Source of the DNA: an uncultured Alphaproteobacteria bacterium | GTDB lineage: Bacteria > Pseudomonadota > Alphaproteobacteria > HIMB59 | Assembly: GCA_902521485.1 (NCBI GenBank) | Contig: CABYRQ010000001.1 | Coordinates: 310,001 to 374,000, forward strand | DNA length: 64,000 nt | Direction of reading: 5' to 3' | In this document: one piece after another, positions 38,543 to 48,072 of the stretch | Position numbering within the stretch: the stretch's first letter is position 1 | Layout of the letters: every line of letters begins with the position of its first letter | Program-made: the position numbers and the translations under genes | Notes under the pieces: generated by a model | Databases searched by the model: none | The model's input: the letters and a program-made list of their open reading frames with translations, nothing else | Told to the model about the DNA's origin: nothing

Positions 38543-39431
38543 AAATATTCTCATAATTGGTTTTGGAATGATTGGATCATCAATAGCAAGATCAGTAATT
38601 AAAAAATACAAAAATGTTAATATTTTTGCCTTTGATAAATCCAATAACCTCAAAATTAGAATTAATAAATCAAAAATAAATAATGTAAATCTTTTGAAAT
38701 CACTTCAAGAAATCAACAATTTAAATATTGATCTCATAATTATTTGTGTACCTATGCTCCAGTATCAATCTATATTCAAAAAACTTAGCAACATTAATTT
38801 AGATAAAACAATTGTTACAGATGTGGGTTCAACAAAAGTAAATATAGAAAAATTATATAATCAAAAAAAATATAAATTTAATTTTATTCCCTCACACCCA
38901 ATAGCGGGTATTGAAAAAGCTGGACTGGAGAATGGATTTGATGGACTATTTACAAATAGATATAATATTATTTGTCCTTTAAAAAAATCTTCCAAGACAA
39001 ACATAAATAAGATAGTTAAGTTTTGGAAGTCACTAAATATGAAAATAGAAATTATGTCTGCAAAAGAGCATGATAAAGTACTTAGCTTGACTTCACATTT
39101 GCCTCATTTAATTTCCTATTCATTAGTTTTGACGGCAATGAAAAAAGAATCTTCACTAAATTCAAAGCTTGTAAAATTTTCTGCTGGTGGATTTAGAGAC
39201 TTTACTAGAGTAGCAGGAAGTGATCCAGAAATGTGGAGGGATATATTTTTAGCAAATAATTCTCAAATTCAAAAATTAACTAATAATTTCATAAGTGAAT
39301 TAAAAAAATTTTCTAAAACTCTCAATCATGGAAATTCTAAAAATTTATTAACAAAATTAAAGAAGACCAAAAACGTAAGAGATAGAATTGTTAAGGCAAG
39401 ACAGGCAGGAAAGTTTATTCCTAATGATTAA
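38535..39431 (+). CDS. tyrA: Prephenate/arogenate dehydrogenase
   Basis: IIGFGMIGSSIAR, TDVGSTK, PSHPIAGIEKAGLENG, SLTSHLPHLISYSL. Confidence 0.92.
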   Translation: MFKNILIIGFGMIGSSIARSVIKKYKNVNIFAFDKSNNLKIRINKSKINNVNLLKSLQEINNLNIDLIIICVPMLQYQSIFKKLSNINLDKTIVTDVGSTKVNIEKLYNQKKYKFNFIPSHPIAGIEKAGLENGFDGLFTNRYNIICPLKKSSKTNINKIVKFWKSLNMKIEIMSAKEHDKVLSLTSHLPHLISYSLVLTAMKKESSLNSKLVKFSAGGFRDFTRVAGSDPEMWRDIFLANNSQIQKLTNNFISELKKFSKTLNHGNSKNLLTKLKKTKNVRDRIVKARQAGKFIPND

Positions 39432-40092
39432 GGCTATTTATCTCCATTTTGAGTTTATTTAAAAATTCTTGCTTGCTTAACCCTGGAGGTATCGGTTCTT
39501 TAAACTCTACTGTTATGGAGCCTTTATGAATCTGATTATTTTTAGGCCAAAATTTTCCAGAATTTAAAGCAATAGGCACAACTGGCTTGTTTAAAGACTT
39601 GTACATAGAATAAATTCCAGGCTTTAAATCAGGTTGATCCTTAAAGGTTGTTCTGGTTCCCTCGGGAAAAATTATTACAGGTCTATGATCTAAATATTCA
39701 GCTGTTTGCTGATTTACGTAACGAAGACTATGGATTCCTTGTTTTCTATCAATAGCTATCATTCCCAATTTTTTAAGATAGGTCCCAAATAAAGGAATAT
39801 TCAATAATTCTTTTTTTAAAATATATGCAGGATTATAAAAGAGCTCATTAAAGTATATTGTTTCAAACATTGACTGATGTTTACTTGCATAGAGATAACC
39901 CTTTTTGTGAGCAAAATTAGAATTAATTACTTTTATATTAATTCCAAACAGTTTTAAAATTACTGTCATGTTTCTTGTAAAGAAAAGCACAAAAAATCTA
40001 AATTTTGTATATTTGAAGGGAAGGCCTAACAAAGAAATAATTAATACAATAGCTGTTGTAAAATAAAAGGTTATTAAAAAACTAAATTTCAT
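39421..40092 (-). CDS. plsC: 1-acyl-sn-glycerol-3-phosphate acyltransferase
   Basis: SKHQSMFETI (HX4D/E-type) and FPEGTRT. Confidence 0.9.
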   Translation of the reverse strand: MKFSFLITFYFTTAIVLIISLLGLPFKYTKFRFFVLFFTRNMTVILKLFGINIKVINSNFAHKKGYLYASKHQSMFETIYFNELFYNPAYILKKELLNIPLFGTYLKKLGMIAIDRKQGIHSLRYVNQQTAEYLDHRPVIIFPEGTRTTFKDQPDLKPGIYSMYKSLNKPVVPIALNSGKFWPKNNQIHKGSITVEFKEPIPPGLSKQEFLNKLKMEINSLNH

Positions 40093-40648
40093 ATTTTTTT
40101 ATAAAAACTAATTTTGAGACAATTAACTTAATGTATTCCTCTACCAATTTTTCAAAAGGAATGACTATATCACTATTACTCACAGAATAAGGAGTTACTT
40201 TCAAACCTGATAGTTGATTAAATAAAAATTCTGCACGTTGCATATGTAAATCTGAAGTAATTAATAAAATCGATTTTATTTTTTTTTCTAAGGCCCAATA
40301 TCTTGTTTCTAATGCATTTTCATATGTATTTTTTGATAAATAACCAACCTCAATACAACATTCAACAATGTTTTGATCAAAGTTAAGAATATTCACTAAT
40401 ACAACTTCTGAATTAAAGGTATTATCAACACCAGAAATAAACATCTTATTTTGATTAGATTTTTCGATTTGTTTATAACCCTCAATTATTCTCTCTCCTT
40501 TCCCCCCTGTTAATACAACAATCGCATCAACATTAAAGTTACTTACAGGATCATGAGATAAATTATTTTTAAATTTAATTAAACCAAGAGTTAAAAATAA
40601 TAAGATTAAGGCGATTATAATATTTACACGCTTTAAAAATATTATCAT
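40082..40648 (-). CDS. YdcF-like (DUF218) protein
   Basis: DAIVVLTGGKGERIIEGYKQ, TYENALETR, ILLITSDLHMQRAEFLF. Confidence 0.88.
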   Translation of the reverse strand: MIIFLKRVNIIIALILLFLTLGLIKFKNNLSHDPVSNFNVDAIVVLTGGKGERIIEGYKQIEKSNQNKMFISGVDNTFNSEVVLVNILNFDQNIVECCIEVGYLSKNTYENALETRYWALEKKIKSILLITSDLHMQRAEFLFNQLSGLKVTPYSVSNSDIVIPFEKLVEEYIKLIVSKLVFIKKYEI

Positions 40649-41835
40649 TACATGATCTCATTTTTACATAGATCTTCTAAGGTATCACGAGATCGGATAA
40701 CACGATACTCATCTTTGTTGAACAATACTTCTAGAGGTCGAGGTCGACTATTATAAGTTGAGGACATAGAGGATCCGTAAGCACCAACATTCATAAATAC
40801 TATATTGTCTCCAACTTTTATCTTGGGGAGTTCAATATCTTTTACAAAATAATCAGTAGACTCACAAATTCCACCTGCAATATCATAAATTTCAACATCC
40901 TTTGAATTGTTTGAAACTTTTATTGGTGGCTTTATGTCATACAAAGCTGGACGTATGTATTCAGAAAATGAACAGTCAATAATAGCAATTTTCTTATTGC
41001 CACTATTTTTTATATATAAAACTTTACTGATAAGTTCACAACTATCAGCTACTATAAATCTTCCAGGTTCAAAAATAATATTATAATTTTTACCATTAAG
41101 TATTTTGTTACAATTATTTTTCCAACTATCAAAATTGATTTCTTTATCTGAGTGATCAAGAACAGCAAATCCTCCACCAAAATCTAAAGTATCAATATTT
41201 ATATTATTTTTTAGATTTTGCTCATCTGCAATTTTGATTAAATTTTCATATGAACCGAGTAACTTCTGATAATCAGTTATTTGACTTCCTATATGAACAG
41301 AAAGTGTTTTTAAGTTTACCCCCTCTAAATTAGAGATTGTATCAAAGTCAATTTGATCAATTGAAATACCGAATTTACCTCCTGATAAACCAGTAGTAAT
41401 CTTATCCATGGTCGACCCATCAATATCGGGGTTTATTCTTATACCAATATTTGTTTTTAACCCCTTACTTAAAGAGTAATCATTAATGAATTCAATTTCC
41501 TCAATATTTTCAACATTTATAGAGTGAATTTTCTGCGTGATTGCGTACTTTAAATCGAAATCAGTTTTTCCCGGCCCATCAAATATAATATCTTCAGGTT
41601 CAAACCCGGCTTTCAAAGATTTAAACAATTCACCAGCAGAGACAACTTCAGCACCAAAACCACAACGATGAATAAGGTTTAAAATTGCAAGGTTAGGATT
41701 AGCTTTGACGGCAAAATTAAATTTTCTAGGAAACTCTAATTCTAAATCATTTAGAAAATTTATTTTATCTTTAATTTTATCCTCATCATAAAGATAAAAA
41801 GGACTAGAAAACTCTTTTAATATTTTATCCAGCAT
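40648..41835 (-). CDS. lysA: Diaminopimelate decarboxylase
   Basis: FNFAVKANPN, HIGSQITD, EPGRFIVAD, GGICESTDYF. Confidence 0.95.
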   Translation of the reverse strand: MLDKILKEFSSPFYLYDEDKIKDKINFLNDLELEFPRKFNFAVKANPNLAILNLIHRCGFGAEVVSAGELFKSLKAGFEPEDIIFDGPGKTDFDLKYAITQKIHSINVENIEEIEFINDYSLSKGLKTNIGIRINPDIDGSTMDKITTGLSGGKFGISIDQIDFDTISNLEGVNLKTLSVHIGSQITDYQKLLGSYENLIKIADEQNLKNNINIDTLDFGGGFAVLDHSDKEINFDSWKNNCNKILNGKNYNIIFEPGRFIVADSCELISKVLYIKNSGNKKIAIIDCSFSEYIRPALYDIKPPIKVSNNSKDVEIYDIAGGICESTDYFVKDIELPKIKVGDNIVFMNVGAYGSSMSSTYNSRPRPLEVLFNKDEYRVIRSRDTLEDLCKNEIM

Positions 41836-41984
41836 TATTCGCTCTCAGGGTAATCATAGTCATCATTAGGAGGAAATGGATATTGAGATTTATCTACAAC
41901 ACCCTCCGGTAATTTATTAGGTTTTTGGTTTCCACAGCCAATGATAAATATAGGTAATAATATTATTAATAAAAACTTCATCAT
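41835..41984 (-). CDS. lptM: Small LptM/YifL-like lipoprotein between argH and lysA
   Basis: MMKFLLIILLPIFIIGCGNQKPNKLPEGVVDKSQYPFPPNDDYDYPESE; lipobox; overlaps both neighbours; absent from ORF track. Confidence 0.75.
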   Translation of the reverse strand: MMKFLLIILLPIFIIGCGNQKPNKLPEGVVDKSQYPFPPNDDYDYPESE

Positions 41985-43372
41985 CTTACTTTAAGAAATT
42001 TAATATATTTTTTAATCACTCTAGAAACCTCTTTTGGATTAGAGCTCATGGGTGTTTTTTTTCTTGATAGACTGTTATTTATATCAACGTATTTATAAAT
42101 ATTTTTATCAATTGATTTTTGAAATTTTTGGTACTCATCAATTTTTATTTGTGAGAGATTTTTATTTTTATCCTGAGCATAGTTTACTATATCAGCAATA
42201 ATTTTATAAGATTCTCTGAAAGGTATTTTCTTTTCTATAACTAGATAGTCTGCTAAATCTGTGGCTGTAGCAAAATAATTATTACATAAATCTCTTCCAA
42301 TAGATTTTTCAAAATTAGATTTTTTAATAACTTTTTCCATAATTTTAATACAGCTTATTAACTCATCATAACAATCAAATATTATCCTTTTATCCTCCTG
42401 AAAATCTTTAAAATAAGTTAAAGGAAGGTTTGAAACGATATTTGAGAGTTCTATTGACTTAACTCTAATGCTATTCGTTTTTGATCTTACAAGTTCTAAC
42501 GAGTCTGGATTTCTTTTTTGAGGCATTATGGAACTACCTGTAGAATATTCACTACTTATATTAAATAACTTCATGAAATTACTTGACCATAAAATTAGCT
42601 CAGATGACAATTTACTTAAATGTGTCGCAGTTAAAGAACTAGCATGTAGAAAATACATGCAAAAATCACGATCACTTACACCATCCATAGAATTATTTTT
42701 AGATTTTGAAAAATGTAAACTTTTATTTAGTAAACTAATATCTAAATTATAATTGCTACCTGCTAAAGCAGCACTGCCTAATACATTTTCATCGCTGTTA
42801 TTTATACAAAAATCAAAATAATTTAAGTCTCTTTTAAACATCTCTAAATATGCAACTAAGTGATGAGCTAAAGATACAGGTTGTGCCACTTGCAAATGAG
42901 TAAATCCAGGAATAATAGTTTTTTCATTTCCACGAGCTTGATTTAAAATAGACTTCATTAAATTCTTGATTTCTTCTTGTAAATTTTTGGAGGCTTTGAT
43001 TGTCCATAATCTTGTATCAGTTGCTACCTGATCATTACGAGACCTTCCAGTATGTATCTTATTAGCTACATTACCTATTTTTTTATTGAGGAAAGACTCT
43101 ACATTCATGTGAATATCCTCATTTTTTTTTGAAAATTTTAGTCTACCTTTTTTATTATCATTCAATATTGAATTTAATCCTTTTTGAATAGTAAGAGCTT
43201 CTTTTTTTGAAATAACTTTTAGTTTTACTAAAGCTTTTACATGTGCACTTGTAACAGCAATATCCTCTTCAATTAATCTTTTATCAATATCAATTGAGCT
43301 ATTAAAATCATCCATTAAACTGGAAGTGCTTTTATTAATTGTGGTTGATAGTATTTTACTTTTCTTATTCAT
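41981..43372 (-). CDS. argH: Argininosuccinate lyase
   Basis: IHTGRSRNDQVATDTR, GFTHLQVAQPVSLAHH, GSSIMPQKRNPDSLE. Confidence 0.97.
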   Translation of the reverse strand: MNKKSKILSTTINKSTSSLMDDFNSSIDIDKRLIEEDIAVTSAHVKALVKLKVISKKEALTIQKGLNSILNDNKKGRLKFSKKNEDIHMNVESFLNKKIGNVANKIHTGRSRNDQVATDTRLWTIKASKNLQEEIKNLMKSILNQARGNEKTIIPGFTHLQVAQPVSLAHHLVAYLEMFKRDLNYFDFCINNSDENVLGSAALAGSNYNLDISLLNKSLHFSKSKNNSMDGVSDRDFCMYFLHASSLTATHLSKLSSELILWSSNFMKLFNISSEYSTGSSIMPQKRNPDSLELVRSKTNSIRVKSIELSNIVSNLPLTYFKDFQEDKRIIFDCYDELISCIKIMEKVIKKSNFEKSIGRDLCNNYFATATDLADYLVIEKKIPFRESYKIIADIVNYAQDKNKNLSQIKIDEYQKFQKSIDKNIYKYVDINNSLSRKKTPMSSNPKEVSRVIKKYIKFLKVR

Positions 43373-43389
43373 GATTTTAGTAATTTAAA

Positions 43390-43590
43390 TTATCTTGATA
43401 AATATATTATCGCAGCGAATACTAAAACAGCAATACCTTGAAACAATACTCTCATTCGCATAAGTTTGTTACTGTGTTTTTTATTAAAACTTCCATTTTT
43501 AGCCATAGCTATTACACCAATTACAACCATGAGAAGAGCTAAAACCATGGATACAACTAAAACAAATGGCAATACAGTAGATGAAAACAT
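43390..43590 (-). CDS. Small two-TM HIG1-domain-like protein
   Basis: SNKLMRMRVLFQGIAVLVFAAIIYL pattern. Confidence 0.7.
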   Translation of the reverse strand: MFSSTVLPFVLVVSMVLALLMVVIGVIAMAKNGSFNKKHSNKLMRMRVLFQGIAVLVFAAIIYLSR

Positions 43591-43644
43591 GGTAAATAGT
43601 TATCAAATTATCTATAAATGTCTAATTATTAAATTTAAGAAGAA

Positions 43645-44250
43645 TTGATGAAGAAAATTGTATTATTTTTGCATGGTTATGGGTCTAATGGAAATGACCT
43701 AATTTCCTTAAAAGATTATATATCTTTGGAAAAAGAAGAAACTGAGTTTATATCTCCTAATGCCCCGGAGCCCTGTGAATTCAATTATTTTGGTTATCAG
43801 TGGTTTCCATTAAAAGAAAGATCAATTGAAGAATTAAAAGAAGGCTTAAAATCAGCCTTCTTTCATCTTGAAAAAATAATTGAAAAAATAATTCAAGAAC
43901 ACGCAGTTGATGAAACTCAGATTTCTATCATTGGTTTCTCTCAAGGCTCTATGTTGGCGACATATTATGCTCTACAAAAAAATTCAAATTTTCACAGTAT
44001 CATTTCATTATCAGGATCATTGCCAAAAGAAATTTTAAATGATTTGAAAATATCTGAAATCAAATCTAGTTTTTTAATTTTTCATGGAAAAATGGACGAT
44101 GTTGTACCATTTAATAGGGCAGTTGAGACAAATTCGTTTTTGGAAACAAAAAAATTTTCTAGTAAACTCGTCTTAGATGATAACTGTGCACATTCAATTA
44201 GCCCAATTGCTTTAGATGAGATTAACAAGCTGTATGAACACTGGAATTAA
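43645..44250 (+). CDS. Carboxylesterase/phospholipase-like alpha/beta hydrolase
   Basis: FLHGYGSNGNDL, GFSQGSMLATY, HGKMDDVVP. Confidence 0.88.
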   Translation: MMKKIVLFLHGYGSNGNDLISLKDYISLEKEETEFISPNAPEPCEFNYFGYQWFPLKERSIEELKEGLKSAFFHLEKIIEKIIQEHAVDETQISIIGFSQGSMLATYYALQKNSNFHSIISLSGSLPKEILNDLKISEIKSSFLIFHGKMDDVVPFNRAVETNSFLETKKFSSKLVLDDNCAHSISPIALDEINKLYEHWN

Positions 44251-44295
44251 TAAACTATTAAACTTACTCTTTTTTGGATATGTTAATATAAAATC

Positions 44296-44856
44296 ATGAT
44301 TAACTCGAATCATTGTCCATCTTTAGTATTAAATGCAGACTACCGGCCCCTTAGCTATTTCCCCTTATCCATATGGAGTTGGAAAGATACGGTAAAAGCA
44401 GTTTTTCTTGATAGAGTTAATATAGTTGAAGAATATGATCAAAAGGTTTCATCCCCATCATTTGAAATAAAACTACCTAGCATTATCGCACTCAAAGATT
44501 ACATACCACATAGTCATAAACCTGCATTTACAAGATTTAATGTTTTTTTGAGAGATGATTTCACATGTCAATATTGCAATGATAAATTTTCAACAAAAGA
44601 ATTAACTTTCGATCATTTGATACCTCGTTCAAAAGGTGGATTGACAAATTGGGAGAACGTTGTGACTGCATGTTCAAAATGTAATTGGACCAAAGGAAGT
44701 AGGGATTTAAGTCAAGTTGGTTTTAAATTACTTAGAAAACCTAAAGAACCCTCTCAATATTCTTTAAGATTAAAAAGTAAAAATTTCCCGTCTGATTATC
44801 TTCATTCGAGTTGGAGAGATTATTTATATTGGGATAGTGTCTTAGAGAAGGATTAA
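44296..44856 (+). CDS. HNH endonuclease
   Basis: CQYCNDKFSTKELTFDHLIPRSKGGLTNWENVVTACSKCN. Confidence 0.92.
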   Translation: MINSNHCPSLVLNADYRPLSYFPLSIWSWKDTVKAVFLDRVNIVEEYDQKVSSPSFEIKLPSIIALKDYIPHSHKPAFTRFNVFLRDDFTCQYCNDKFSTKELTFDHLIPRSKGGLTNWENVVTACSKCNWTKGSRDLSQVGFKLLRKPKEPSQYSLRLKSKNFPSDYLHSSWRDYLYWDSVLEKD

Positions 44857-45410
44857 TATTTTTTAGTTATTTTTATCGCAGTATAGCATAGCTGTTTTAT
44901 TGTTTTAGACAAAAGAACATACCCAGTTGTCATTTCTGCCTGGTGTTCGACGCCTGTATCATGATGTTCTAGCTCATCTTCTCTAAACTTTTTTACAGTC
45001 TTCAATAAATCTGGTTTTAATTTTCTTTTTGATAGTTCCTTGGCTTGTTCCTCATAGTGTTGACCAATAACCTCCTCAACAGCAACGGTGCATGCCATTG
45101 CAGCTTTTTTCCCCATTAATGCAGTACCTAATCCAAGAGCATAACCTGCTAAATTCCAAAATGGAAATAAAGCGGTTGGTTTTACATTCTCTTTTACTAT
45201 GTACTCATCAAAAGTTGATTTATGGATTTCCTCTTGGTCAGCCATCTCCCTAATTTCTTTACCAAATTCTGTGTTTTCTTTAAAAATAGCTAATTGTCCA
45301 CGGTATATCTGTGTTGCTCCATGCTCACCTGCGTGATCAACTCTGATAATTTCTTCAATTAATTTTTTATCTTCACCGCTAAGTGATTTTTTTTTCTTTT
45401 TTGTAGGCAT
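44853..45410 (-). CDS. coq7: Demethoxyubiquinone hydroxylase Coq7
   Basis: IIRVDHAGEHGATQIYRGQL, EEIHKSTFDE, VEEVIGQHY, EDELEHHDTG. Confidence 0.95.
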   Translation of the reverse strand: MPTKKKKKSLSGEDKKLIEEIIRVDHAGEHGATQIYRGQLAIFKENTEFGKEIREMADQEEIHKSTFDEYIVKENVKPTALFPFWNLAGYALGLGTALMGKKAAMACTVAVEEVIGQHYEEQAKELSKRKLKPDLLKTVKKFREDELEHHDTGVEHQAEMTTGYVLLSKTIKQLCYTAIKITKKY

Positions 45411-45858
45411 TGAAAATAATTAATAACAGAAAAGTCATTGAAAACAAGAAGTTATAAACTGATAATGGAATACCTAAGTAGGGTAAGTTTGCATCAGAGC
45501 ATGTGGTAATTAATGTATTAGTCATTAATTCTTCTTTTAATTTTGTAATATCAGTTGGAAGCGTGGCAGCTTCACATCCAGTGTAATCAATAATTCCAAA
45601 TGTTGTAAGAGAATGATAACCGGAAATTCCTAATTCAATAAGAAGCAAGATAGCTAGTAATACATATATTAAATTAAAATATCTCTTAATAAAAAAATAT
45701 AATACACCCAATACCAAAATTGAATAATATGGAACTCGTTGATATATACACAACTTACATGGGCTATGACCATATGCATATTGTAATATTAAAGCAAAAG
45801 ACATTGCTACCAGCGAAAACAAAAAAACAAGAAAAAAAATATTAGTTTGTTTAATCAT
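45379..45858 (-). CDS. dsbB: Disulfide bond formation protein B
   Basis: GHSPCKLCIYQRVPYY. Confidence 0.9.
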   Translation of the reverse strand: MIKQTNIFFLVFLFSLVAMSFALILQYAYGHSPCKLCIYQRVPYYSILVLGVLYFFIKRYFNLIYVLLAILLLIELGISGYHSLTTFGIIDYTGCEAATLPTDITKLKEELMTNTLITTCSDANLPYLGIPLSVYNFLFSMTFLLLIIFNAYKKEKKIT

Positions 45859-46420
45859 GGTAAAAAAATAAATAAATAAAAAAGACTATTCCAAAAGGTA
45901 TGATTATAAAAATTAATAGTTTATTTCTTTGTAAAACTTCCATACCTAATTTTCCAAATTGTTTAATGATAAAAGCAATAATAAAAAACCTCAACCCCCT
46001 AGATAACAATGAAAGGAGTACAAAATAGATAAAATTAAATTGAGCATATCCACTTGTTAAAGCTATAACTTTGTAAGGTATAGGCGTAAAACCACCTAAA
46101 AAAACTGCAAAAATACCCCAATTATTATAAAAATTCATAAATTCATTCTGCTTGCTTATATCAAAATAGGATTGGGCAATATCAAAAATGAAATACCCGA
46201 TTATATATCCAAAAGTGCCACCAATGACTGAAAATATCGTACAATTCAGTGCAGTTGCTAAAAACTTTTTAGGGTTAAAATAAACAATTGGTATTAAAAT
46301 TAAATCTGGAGGAATTGGAAAAAAAATACTTTCTATAAAAGCAACTAAGGATAAAAAATATTTTGAATATTTTGATTTAGATTTTTTTTCAACATATATA
46401 TGTAAATTCTTCAAAATCAT
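45851..46420 (-). CDS. YqaA/DedA-type (VTT) membrane protein
   Basis: FIESIFFPIPPDLILIP, GGTFGYIIGYFIFD, FTPIPYKVIALTSGY. Confidence 0.85.
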   Translation of the reverse strand: MILKNLHIYVEKKSKSKYSKYFLSLVAFIESIFFPIPPDLILIPIVYFNPKKFLATALNCTIFSVIGGTFGYIIGYFIFDIAQSYFDISKQNEFMNFYNNWGIFAVFLGGFTPIPYKVIALTSGYAQFNFIYFVLLSLLSRGLRFFIIAFIIKQFGKLGMEVLQRNKLLIFIIIPFGIVFFIYLFFYHD

Positions 46421-46443
46421 ATCGATTAATTAATATTTTGTAT

Positions 46444-47571
46444 TTAACCTATAAGGTAATACCAGAGATAAGCAATTATAATAGCTGGGATCGCACTATA
46501 GAGAGTAGCAACTATTGCTGCTTTTGCAGATATAGCTATCGCAGGGAAAAGTGCATCACCGTCGTTAGATATAGAGTTTCCTATTTGTGCGGACATAGGA
46601 ATTTGACCACTCACATACATGGATGTGATCATAATTTGAGGACCACAGCCAGGAATAAAACCAATTAGTATTGCCATAAGAGGAATAAATGGACCAAATA
46701 GTATTAATGATTCAAATATTAAACCACTAGTTGATAGGTCTATTAATTCGTAGACAACAAATGAGATAATGACCCAAACAGTAACAAAGCAAGTTGTATC
46801 TACAACTTTTCTATAGGAGTTTTCGTGTATTGAAGCCATTTGAATATCTGTTAATGGATTCAAAACCCACAACAAGACACAGTATATCGCCAAAATAAAT
46901 GCCATTACTTCAACCACATTAATTCCAATAAAATTAAAGTTTAGTTCAATGTTAAAAGCATTTAACATTCCCAAAATAAATCCAGGAGCTAAAAATAAAA
47001 ACCAAATATAATAAAACTTATTTGATATTTTGTTTTTAGGTAAATGGGTTGTATTTACATTCTTGTTAATTTTATTTTGTAAAAAATTTTTTGTAAAAGG
47101 TTGAGCAACATATCCAGAGATTATACCAACTATAAAAGTTACTGGTAGTATGATTAAAGCAGCTTGGGGTTTTGTTGCAATTAGAAGAAAAGCTGCATCA
47201 CCCATAGTACTAATAAGTGCTGCGAGTACACCTCCAAAAGAAACTACTTTTCTAGTGAATAAACTCATCACCATTATTGCTCCACCACAACCAGGAATAA
47301 CTCCTAACATAGAGCAAATGGGAATTTCAAATTTCTTATTTTGTAAAATTAATTTTTGTAAATTAAAATTTCTCTTTTCAAGAATAACGAATAGAAGAAG
47401 TGTCACTCCAACAAAGCTAGATACAGCTATGTAGGCGTCACTCGATGATGAAATTAAAATACTTCTAGTCTGTTCAGAAAATAAAAGAAGGAGAATACAT
47501 ATAAAGAGGAAAATTTTTGAAAATCTTAAATATTGAAATTTTCTACTTAGTTCTAATACTAATTCTGTCAT
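46444..47571 (-). CDS. Putative manganese/heavy-metal exporter (ArsP_2-like, 10 TM)
   Basis: Two internal GxIPGCGxxIMxxS motifs; divergent from an MntR-like regulator. Confidence 0.75.
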   Translation of the reverse strand: MTELVLELSRKFQYLRFSKIFLFICILLLLFSEQTRSILISSSSDAYIAVSSFVGVTLLLFVILEKRNFNLQKLILQNKKFEIPICSMLGVIPGCGGAIMVMSLFTRKVVSFGGVLAALISTMGDAAFLLIATKPQAALIILPVTFIVGIISGYVAQPFTKNFLQNKINKNVNTTHLPKNKISNKFYYIWFLFLAPGFILGMLNAFNIELNFNFIGINVVEVMAFILAIYCVLLWVLNPLTDIQMASIHENSYRKVVDTTCFVTVWVIISFVVYELIDLSTSGLIFESLILFGPFIPLMAILIGFIPGCGPQIMITSMYVSGQIPMSAQIGNSISNDGDALFPAIAISAKAAIVATLYSAIPAIIIAYLWYYLIG

Positions 47572-47574
47572 ATT

Positions 47575-47590
47575 TTTAGCCTAGGCTAAA
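47575..47590. promoter_or_regulatory. Candidate MntR/DtxR-type operator palindrome
   Basis: TTTAGCCTAGGCTAAA, perfect 16-bp palindrome between exporter and mntR. Confidence 0.6.
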
Positions 47591-47664
47591 CAATATAGAT
47601 ATAACTAAATATTAGTCAAACAATTCTTTACTTTTAATTGTTAACAAAATAAATTGAACCAGCT

Positions 47665-48072
47665 ATGAAAAACACTAGATCTAGTGAGCCATATCAATTT
47701 TCAAATATCAGAAGTCAAAATAAGAATGAAATACTAGAGGATTATGTTGAGGCTATTCAAGAAATTTTAAACAATAAAGGTGATGTTAAAAATGCTGATT
47801 TAGCTCAACATTTTGGTGTGTCACAAGCCACTGTTAACAAAAATCTGAAGCGTTTAATAAGTTTTAATTTAGCAAAATCTGAACCATACCGTTCGATTTT
47901 TTTGACAGAAAAGGGTGAAAAATTAGCCACACAGTCAAAACAAAAGCATGAAATTGTTTATAATTTCTTAATTAAGTTAGGTGTCTCTAGAAAGACTGCA
48001 GAAAATGACAGTGAAGGTATTGAGCATCACGTTAGTGATGAAACATTAAAGTTAATGAAAAAATTTAAATAA
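47665..48072 (+). CDS. mntR: Manganese-responsive DtxR-family regulator MntR
   Basis: EDYVEAIQEILNNKGDVKNADLAQHFGVSQATVNKNLKRL, EGIEHHVSDETLKLMKKF. Confidence 0.9.
   Translation: MKNTRSSEPYQFSNIRSQNKNEILEDYVEAIQEILNNKGDVKNADLAQHFGVSQATVNKNLKRLISFNLAKSEPYRSIFLTEKGEKLATQSKQKHEIVYNFLIKLGVSRKTAENDSEGIEHHVSDETLKLMKKFK

Noticed and set aside
46438-46668. 76-aa + strand ORF under the Mn exporter
   Set aside because: His/Cys/Arg-rich pattern is an antisense artefact of the exporter 3' end
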